IMG/VR virus record: IMGVR_UViG_3300043419_000955
Coordinates: 1 to 46,197 of that record
Strand: one strand, 5' to 3'
DNA length: 46,197 nt
Source: a virus
A model generated the notes under the pieces. It made no database searches. It had not been told where the DNA came from and was given only the letters and a program-made list of their open reading frames with translations. Shown here piece by piece: positions 40,550 through 46,197 of this stretch (within the stretch, counting starts at the first letter, position 1; every line of letters begins with the position of its first letter). A program made the translations under genes and the position numbers.

Positions 40550-40763
40550 AGAGCCAATCAAGTATGTGGTACAGCATTCACATGTTGTGCCACATTATTT
40601 GGTTATACGTCTTAATTTAAGTACAAAGAACATGTACACCTGTGAGTTTATTGAATTAGCAGATGCTATTAATCATGTCTCACGCTCGCGTAAGAAATAC
40701 ACTAACTGCGAGTATATTATCGTCAACAAGGACAAAAATAAGTTCTTGAAATTTAACGTTTAA
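40509..40763 (+). CDS. Small basic protein overlapping the lysozyme gene
   Basis: 84 residues from an ATG at 40509, overlapping the lysozyme by 41 bases; starts at 40470, 40491 or a TTG nearer the end are also possible. The unique part reads EPIKYVVQHSHVVPHYLVIR and YTCEFIELADAINHV. No other gene occupies 40550-40763, which supports it. Function unknown. Confidence 0.4.
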   Translation: MSVKLRCLRKNLNREPIKYVVQHSHVVPHYLVIRLNLSTKNMYTCEFIELADAINHVSRSRKKYTNCEYIIVNKDKNKFLKFNV

Positions 40764-40776
40764 AAATTTAAACTTT

Positions 40777-41301
40777 ATGACAAAAGTTACAATTGCCAAT
40801 TGCAATGCCAATTGCTATGTCTTGCACTCAGATATGGGTGACAAGAAGTTTTATCAGTATGGTAAAACCACTTATCAAAATCAACCGTCGCATAATGCTA
40901 CAGCAGTTGATATTGAAGAAGGGTTACATCTTAATCTGATACAACGCCCTATGTACAGACGTTTAATGTACGGTATGAAAGAGTTCTCAGATGCACAGAA
41001 GCGTGCTATGAGTCCTCAAGCAATACACAGAATTGAACAGGATCATTTGCGTGCTACACGTTTTCTTCACATTATGAAAGCAAAGCGTTACATGGCTGCT
41101 GAAACTAAGTTAATCAATCAAATCTTTGGAGAGAACTCCATAAGATATGACAAGGATTGTGACTGGATGGAACCACTTCCTAGCGGAGTGACATTGCGCT
41201 CTCTCAAGTTTACAACTACTGATGTTATCAACGAATTGATAATCAGAAAGTTGTTACCTGCAAATTTTTTATCTATCACTCCACAAACTCCTATGTTATG
41301 A
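40777..41301 (+). CDS. Protein of unknown function
   Basis: 174 residues. Beta-like N-terminus with two near copies of a short stretch (IANCNANCYVLHSD), helical basic centre (AIHRIEQDHLRATRFLHIMK) and C-terminal SITPQTPML. No family recognised. It overlaps the next gene by four bases (ATGA). Confidence 0.4.
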   Translation: MTKVTIANCNANCYVLHSDMGDKKFYQYGKTTYQNQPSHNATAVDIEEGLHLNLIQRPMYRRLMYGMKEFSDAQKRAMSPQAIHRIEQDHLRATRFLHIMKAKRYMAAETKLINQIFGENSIRYDKDCDWMEPLPSGVTLRSLKFTTTDVINELIIRKLLPANFLSITPQTPML

Positions 41302-41609
41302 CACAGATTACTGAAACAACAGTGCCAAAGTATGCTGGCTTATCAAACAAAGACATCATTTTGACCTATCACAAAATGAAGGACATCGTTGATACTATGG
41401 AATCTAACTTGAAAAAGTTAAGAATCCAGAAGACAAACGATAATGGTGTCACTTATCATGACATAACACAAACGCAAGCAGACTCATTTAAGAAGTCTGA
41501 GTATTACCAAGTTATTCATAACGTGGTAAAGACTCTGTCTCCTATTGTGAATCTGCTTGAAGATTGTGATACTGAACTAAAAATGTTCAGTGAAGGACTT
41601 AAGAAATAA
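41298..41609 (+). CDS. Small helical protein
   Basis: 103 residues, mostly helical (DIILTYHKMKDIVDTMESNL, VKTLSPIVNLLEDCDTELKM). Likely forms a helical bundle or a coiled coil. Coupled with the gene before it. No family recognised. Confidence 0.4.
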   Translation: MTQITETTVPKYAGLSNKDIILTYHKMKDIVDTMESNLKKLRIQKTNDNGVTYHDITQTQADSFKKSEYYQVIHNVVKTLSPIVNLLEDCDTELKMFSEGLKK

Positions 41610-41638
41610 TTATTTTAACTAAACAAAAACTTAGCAAA

Positions 41639-42139
41639 ATGGCTAAACAGTATTTAGATCGCTGCGCATCTTTGCGTACAGAAATGTTAGATGCAGACAA
41701 GAATTCTATTGAGAATATCATTGTCATTGGTATTGAATTGAGTGATACAGGTAACCCAAAAGGTGTCCTTATTCAGTCAAAGTGTAACCCTTTCTTAGCA
41801 TTGGGTATTCTTGAACGTATGCAACGTGAGATTGATAACTTAAAGAAAGAAATCCATACAAGGATTGATGATATCTCAGATGCAAATCATGACGAAGGTT
41901 TCATTGATGGTCTTAAAGACATGATGAGAACTTTAGGTCAAGGAGATACATTTGAAGCAACTGATGAAGACGTTGAAACGTTAAAGAAGTTGCGTGACCG
42001 TATGAAAAACGCTGCTGACAAAGAAGATTATGAAGAAGGTAAGCGTGTTCGTGATGAGTTACGTGAATTCTTTAAGAAACGCTTTGGAAATGGAACATCA
42101 ATGGATGATTCAACATTCAATCCAAAAGACTTTATGTGA
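41639..42139 (+). CDS. Protein with UVR-like motif
   Basis: 166 residues. Residues about 112-150 (LKKLRDRMKNAADKEDYEEG, then KRVRDELREF) match the UVR motif of UvrB/UvrC and McsA-like proteins, a helical hairpin for protein contacts. The N-terminal 80 residues are a small alpha/beta domain with a helix (ILERMQREIDNLKKEI). Last gene before a hairpin and the MoxR/VWA pair. A repair or adaptor role is suggested by the motif but not shown. Confidence 0.5.
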   Translation: MAKQYLDRCASLRTEMLDADKNSIENIIVIGIELSDTGNPKGVLIQSKCNPFLALGILERMQREIDNLKKEIHTRIDDISDANHDEGFIDGLKDMMRTLGQGDTFEATDEDVETLKKLRDRMKNAADKEDYEEGKRVRDELREFFKKRFGNGTSMDDSTFNPKDFM

Positions 42140-42159
42140 TGTGTATAAGCTGTAGTGAC

Positions 42160-42183
42160 AGGGTACTTGTAACAGAGTACCCT
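42160..42183 (+). terminator. Hairpin after the UVR-motif gene
   Basis: AGGGTACT pairs with AGTACCCT (42160-42167, 42176-42183), eight base pairs. No T-run. Confidence 0.6.
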
Positions 42184-42231
42184 TATCTATAGTATCAAGA
42201 ATCAAAAAAAAAACAATTAATCAATACAATT

Positions 42232-43518
42232 ATGATCCTCTTACAAACTAGAATTGAAGGTACAAACTATCAAATTCGTCCTTTATCAGGTCAAGCAAAC
42301 CTTGACAAAACGTTAACGTGTCCATTAGAAGACTTGCAAATTAAAGCAACTGTCTCAGACTTTGCACGTTATCCGTTAAACAGCGTGTTTATCTGCACAA
42401 CAGAAGAAATGACATCTGGTGTAGAAATGTTTATCCCAAAGGGTAGTGCAATCCCTGTGTATTTTGAAGATAATATATTCCCAATCACTGAAGCGAACAA
42501 AGAAGAGATTTGGAATTATATCACCACTTACATGATTGATAACCCTGAGATGGGTCATGACCACGCAAAGAAATATGCTGCGTTGGCAGAGAAAGCACTT
42601 GGAATAAAGATTGACATTGAAAAGATGTTGACTCCAAAGATTGATGAAGCAACAGGTAAAATGGAAGCAGGTGCTAACTTCCGTAGAAGTTTGACTGCTA
42701 TGTATCCTGCACCTAAAGTTGAAGACTGCGGATTCCAAGTTGACCAAGACAAATGGTATCTTATGGTTCGTAACGTGTTACGTGGTGAGAATACTATGTT
42801 GGTAGGTCCTACTGGTTCTGGTAAAACAGAAATGATTGCATTACTTGCAAAGACTATGGCAAGAGAATTGAATATCCAAGACATGGGTACTGTTCAAGAT
42901 GCTCAGTCTGCATTGCTAGGTGTGCATCGTTTGAATAAGGAAGGTCACTCAGAATTTGAGTTTGCTCCATTCATCAGTCACGTTCAATCTGGTGGTTTAG
43001 TTTTATTGGATGAGCTGAATCGCTCTCCACTTGCTGCAAACAATATCTTATTCCCTGCATTAGACAAGCGTCGCTACATTCCTGTAGATATCGCTTGTGA
43101 ATCTTGTGATCGTAAGATTAACATTCACCCTGATACTGTGTTCTTTGCAACTGCAAACTTGGGTGCAGAATATTCTGGTACTCAAGCAATTGACCGTGCA
43201 TTGTTAGACCGCTTCATGCCAATTGAGTTGGATTATCCACGCGAGGCTGAAGAAATTCGTGTGCTAATGTTGCGTACAGGTATTGGTGAGAAGCAAGCAA
43301 AAGCAATTGTAAAGGTTGCTAATGAGATTCGTAAGCAGTCGAAAGAACAAGAGTTGTCTAACGCAATTTCTGTTCGTCATACCCTACAAGCTGCTAGTCT
43401 GATTGCAGATGGTTTTGAAACTGAGAAGTCTTTACTTTCAGTTATCATGCCTTTGTTTGAAGATGGTATTGGAGTATCAGAACGCTCTAAGGTGTTGGGT
43501 ATCGTTAGTGCATTTTAA
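42232..43518 (+). CDS. MoxR-type AAA+ ATPase
   Basis: 428 residues. Walker A GPTGSGKT at 192-199, Walker B LVLLDELNRS with D260/E261, sensor 1 ATANLGAEYSG with N309, and the DRALLDRF segment with an arginine finger near R327. The linker GGLVLLDELNRSP is typical of MoxR / NorQ / CobS-type ATPases. The N-terminal 170 residues contain a helical domain of unknown use. These ATPases act with VWA partners to remodel or activate targets, which is what the next gene encodes. No T4-like helicase motif is seen, so a replicative helicase is unlikely. Confidence 0.85.
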   Translation: MILLQTRIEGTNYQIRPLSGQANLDKTLTCPLEDLQIKATVSDFARYPLNSVFICTTEEMTSGVEMFIPKGSAIPVYFEDNIFPITEANKEEIWNYITTYMIDNPEMGHDHAKKYAALAEKALGIKIDIEKMLTPKIDEATGKMEAGANFRRSLTAMYPAPKVEDCGFQVDQDKWYLMVRNVLRGENTMLVGPTGSGKTEMIALLAKTMARELNIQDMGTVQDAQSALLGVHRLNKEGHSEFEFAPFISHVQSGGLVLLDELNRSPLAANNILFPALDKRRYIPVDIACESCDRKINIHPDTVFFATANLGAEYSGTQAIDRALLDRFMPIELDYPREAEEIRVLMLRTGIGEKQAKAIVKVANEIRKQSKEQELSNAISVRHTLQAASLIADGFETEKSLLSVIMPLFEDGIGVSERSKVLGIVSAF

Positions 43519-43544
43519 TTGATCACAGAGGGTCATAGAAGATA

Positions 43545-43566
43545 GGGGAGATTATATAGTCTCCCC
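43545..43566 (+). other. Hairpin GGGGAGA/TCTCCCC between the pair
   Basis: Seven base pairs (43545-43551 with 43560-43566). The same stem recurs at 20798-20817 after the capsid gene. It may reduce or tune expression of the VWA gene relative to the ATPase. Confidence 0.5.
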
Positions 43567-43595
43567 AACTCTTCAACTCTCTTAAAACATTAACT

Positions 43596-45512
43596 ATGTC
43601 TAGAAAGACTTTTAAAACTGACTGGTTTAATAGAAGTTCAGAACATGATTATACTTTCTATGATCCAAGCAAACGTTTGTTTAACTGGGATGATGGACTG
43701 GATAATTACAGTTCTTACTTCATGGCAAAAAATCCTGTTAGTGATGCAGGAAAATTCTTAGGTAGTATGTTCAGAGTACTGGGCATAGGTAAGGATAAAA
43801 AGTTCACTATTACAGGTAATGATACTGTTGAGAAGACACGTTCTTCACATAAAACAGACTCTCCTGTTATTCAAGTACCTATCAACATGTTGCGTGATGA
43901 TAAAGGTGTATACGTAGAAGACAACAGTATTGTTGATGCTTTTTATGGTGCATCTATTCAGAATGCATCTATGGCTACCATGCAGACTAAAGCAGAATAT
44001 ATACGTTCTCTTGAGTTGCGTGGTTACAAAAGTGATAGTACTAAAGACGATGACCGTTCTGATACAACTAAATATCTTGCGTCTCTGTTGAATTCAGAAC
44101 GTATAGATAAAAAGTTGTCAGATAAATTCCCTGGTTATCTTAAGTTTGTTCAGAAATACAAGAATCATGCATATTCAAAGATGCAGGAGGAAGATGTAAT
44201 GGCAGAACTTATGAAAGATAAAGGCACACAACTTCTTGATCTTGTCACAAAGATGATTCGCTATCCAGCAGACATCAGTGAAGATCAACTAGAAGAGTTT
44301 GCTGAACCATTGTCAAAGATTAAACATTTATTACAGAGCGAAGGTGGTATTCCTGATTCTCTTACTAAATGTGAAAGTCTTGCAGGTAAACTATCTAAAC
44401 TTCTTTATGAAATCGAACCTCCTCCTCCAGGTGGTGGTGGCGGTGATAGTGATGAAGATAAAGATGGTGACGGTGATGGTGACAGTAAAGATGGTGGCAC
44501 AGGAGAAGGTGAAGGTGATAAAAGCAAAGGTTCAAGCAAAGGTGGTAAACCAATGGATGAAGCAGCACGTAAAATGATGCGTTCTCTTATCAATGCTGGT
44601 ATGAAAGATGATTCTGTATCAAGTAAAGATTTAAAAGACTTGCATGAGTTTGATTCTAGTACTAAAGAAGCAGATGGTTTTGAAGAAAAAGGTGAAGTTT
44701 ACAGTTCTACTGTTAGTTTTGCTACTGCTACTGAAGACAAAGAATCTTATTTAAGAGTACGTGAAAAGCTTGATATGTCAAAAGCACAGACACTTGCACG
44801 TCTTTTTGCGCGTAAGAACAAAGATTATAAGTTTAGCATGAAGTCTATGCGTTCAGGTAGATTGGATACTGATAAGTTAGCAGAAGCTGTACAAGGTGTT
44901 CCAAGTATCTACGAGCGTATTGGCCAAGTGAAGACTAATAAGATTTGCGTTGGTGTTCTTATTGATGAGTCTGGTTCTATGGGCGGTGGTAATAAAATGA
45001 AGAAAGCAAAAGAAGCAGCAATATTCATCAATGAAATCTTCAGAAAGATGCAAGGTGTAGAGTTATTCATTTATGGTCACTCTGCTGATATGGAAGAAGA
45101 AGGAACTACTGACATGATAACTTATCGTGAACCAGGTAAAACTAACATGTATGCTTTAGGTAGTTGCAGAGCACGTATAGAGAATAGAGATGGTGATGCA
45201 ATTTTAGCTACTGGTATGCGTATGCGTAAGTTTACACAAAACGCTGGTATTCTGTTTGTTATATCTGACGGTGCTCCATGCGCTCACAGATATAATGGTG
45301 CAAGTGCAATTGAAGACACAAAGCAAAAGGTCATAAAGACTGAAGCTTTAGGTTTACAAGTCATTCAGATTGCAATTGAATCTTCTGTACCTTCTGAGAG
45401 AATGTTTAAACATTTCATTCAAATGACTGACATTGAGAACTTACCTACCGATATGGTTAAGTTCTTGAGCAGAAAAATTGATCATCTCATCAAGGAAAAG
45501 GTTTTTGTTTAG
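43596..45512 (+). CDS. VWA-domain protein, CobT-like partner of the MoxR ATPase
   Basis: 638 residues. Residues about 450-638 form a von Willebrand A domain with MIDAS: D457-E-S459-G-S461, then the Thr in PGKTNMY and the Asp in FVISDGAPC. The middle (about 275-315) is an acidic Gly/Asp-rich linker (GGGGGDSDEDKDGDGDGDSK), as in CobT and NorD. The N-terminal 270 residues are helical and unique. With the upstream MoxR gene it makes the common ATPase/VWA pair. The sequence does not show the substrate. Confidence 0.8.
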   Translation: MSRKTFKTDWFNRSSEHDYTFYDPSKRLFNWDDGLDNYSSYFMAKNPVSDAGKFLGSMFRVLGIGKDKKFTITGNDTVEKTRSSHKTDSPVIQVPINMLRDDKGVYVEDNSIVDAFYGASIQNASMATMQTKAEYIRSLELRGYKSDSTKDDDRSDTTKYLASLLNSERIDKKLSDKFPGYLKFVQKYKNHAYSKMQEEDVMAELMKDKGTQLLDLVTKMIRYPADISEDQLEEFAEPLSKIKHLLQSEGGIPDSLTKCESLAGKLSKLLYEIEPPPPGGGGGDSDEDKDGDGDGDSKDGGTGEGEGDKSKGSSKGGKPMDEAARKMMRSLINAGMKDDSVSSKDLKDLHEFDSSTKEADGFEEKGEVYSSTVSFATATEDKESYLRVREKLDMSKAQTLARLFARKNKDYKFSMKSMRSGRLDTDKLAEAVQGVPSIYERIGQVKTNKICVGVLIDESGSMGGGNKMKKAKEAAIFINEIFRKMQGVELFIYGHSADMEEEGTTDMITYREPGKTNMYALGSCRARIENRDGDAILATGMRMRKFTQNAGILFVISDGAPCAHRYNGASAIEDTKQKVIKTEALGLQVIQIAIESSVPSERMFKHFIQMTDIENLPTDMVKFLSRKIDHLIKEKVFV

Positions 45513-45523
45513 TTTAGTTATAG

Positions 45524-45558
45524 CAAGTCCTGGATTCTTATCTGGGACTTGTTTTTTT
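45524..45558 (+). terminator. Strong intrinsic terminator after the VWA gene
   Basis: CAAGTCC (45524) pairs with GGGACTTG (45544), leading straight into seven T residues. Confidence 0.9.
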
Positions 45559-45583
45559 ATTACATCACAACACAATTTTATTT

Positions 45584-46197
45584 ATGAAAAACGTTTGGAA
45601 CAATCATGGTTCTGACTTTATAATGTCAGAAATTACAAATCAGGTACCTATTTTACCAAAAGGTGTCTATAAGTTGAACAGAAATCCTATGACAGGACAA
45701 TTCTATGTCACTCGCATCAGCGATAAATTTAAATTTGACTACAAAGTCTATGGAACAGAAACAAGTTTTATTGACCACGTAGTTAAAACATGGAATAATA
45801 CAACTGCTAACATGGGTGTACTTCTTAATGGAGTTAAAGGTACAGGGAAGACAGTGACTGCAGAACAAATTAGCAACACTGTTGACTTACCAGTTATTAT
45901 TATCCCAACTGCATATGAAAATATTACTAATTTTTTGAACGAATTGAATCAAGATGTGATAGTTTTCATTGATGAATATGACAAAATCTTTGAACGCTAT
46001 AACAATAGTTTATTAACTGTTATGGATGGTGTGTTGAAGACAGACACGCGTATTTTATTTTTGTTAACAAGTAACAATGACTACTTGGAAGCAAACATGA
46101 AGCAACGTCCATCACGTGTGCGTTACATCAAACAGTTTGGTAACATGAAGTTAGAAACAATCATTGAGATTGTAGATGACTTATTGATACACAAACA
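45584..46197 (+). CDS. AAA+ ATPase (partial, C-terminus cut)
   Basis: Open from the ATG at 45584 (MKNVWNNHGSDF) to the window end, 204 complete codons. Walker A GVKGTGKT near residue 87, Walker B VIVFIDEYDK near 128, sensor 1 LFLLTSNN near 155 and a conserved Arg in RPSRVRYIKQFG. The small core and this order suit a DnaC / IstB-like loader or a general AAA+ ATPase. A terminator separates it from the VWA gene. Whether it works with the MoxR pair cannot be told. Confidence 0.8.
   Translation, partial: MKNVWNNHGSDFIMSEITNQVPILPKGVYKLNRNPMTGQFYVTRISDKFKFDYKVYGTETSFIDHVVKTWNNTTANMGVLLNGVKGTGKTVTAEQISNTVDLPVIIIPTAYENITNFLNELNQDVIVFIDEYDKIFERYNNSLLTVMDGVLKTDTRILFLLTSNNDYLEANMKQRPSRVRYIKQFGNMKLETIIEIVDDLLIHK

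Noticed and set aside
40794-40814. Direct repeat GCCAATTGC at a gene start
   Set aside because: Two copies only, inside coding sequence; probably chance or a short slippage duplication.
44405-44593. Minus-strand Pro/Ser-rich frame
   Set aside because: It is the antisense of the Gly/Asp-rich linker in the VWA protein.
1-46197. CRISPR arrays, insertion sequences, integrase or attachment sites
   Set aside because: No regularly spaced repeats, transposase or recombinase motifs, or tRNA-overlapping repeat pairs were seen.

Overview
The window looks like part of the genome of a crAss-like phage (order Crassvirales) that infects a member of the Bacteroidetes. The evidence is a leftward block of crAss-type virion and packaging genes in the expected order: PD-(D/E)XK nuclease, terminase large subunit, portal, scaffold, major capsid protein, ring proteins and a giant muzzle-like tail protein. 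An IHF-like gene lies upstream of the terminase. Base composition is AT-rich, start codons lack strong Shine-Dalgarno sequences, and two promoters match the Bacteroidetes TTTG / TAnnTTTG pattern. The standard genetic code fits; TAG serves as an ordinary stop. No sequence search was possible, so family names rest on motifs, lengths and gene order.

Layout. From 1 to 32.53 kb everything is on the minus strand. Reading in transcription order from 32.53 kb leftward: coiled-coil protein, GroES-like co-chaperonin, a tRNA with anticodon CAU, winged-helix protein, IHF-like protein, Cys-rich protein, nuclease, small packaging-region genes, TerL, portal, scaffold, major capsid protein, conserved head and ring genes, a ferritin, a large head or tail structural protein, fibre-like proteins with Cys-bracketed repeats, a metallophosphoesterase, ring or tail-tube proteins, an HExxH protein, the muzzle candidate and two virion proteins with YGG motifs, the last cut by the window edge.

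The strands diverge near 32.6 kb. Rightward, a PhoH-like ATPase and a small gene end in a strong terminator. From 33.9 to 38.4 kb lies a chain of small single-gene units (membrane proteins, a lipoprotein, small proteins of unknown function). Most are preceded by a terminator-like hairpin and then a 21-bp element, CCAAACACCC-N5-AACTAA, about 37 bases before the ATG. One copy precedes no gene but a stretch of about 480 bases rich in helices, a candidate structured non-coding RNA. A perfect palindrome resembling a ParB-binding parS site lies in another gap. From 38.6 to 42.1 kb the genes overlap or nearly touch and include a membrane-anchored glucosaminidase-like lysozyme. From 42.2 kb to the end come a MoxR-type AAA+ ATPase, a CobT-like VWA protein and a second AAA+ ATPase that runs off the window.

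Most notable points: the two-box element array, the RNA candidate, the ferritin inside the virion operon with all ferroxidase ligands kept, the MoxR/VWA pair, and the parS-like palindrome.
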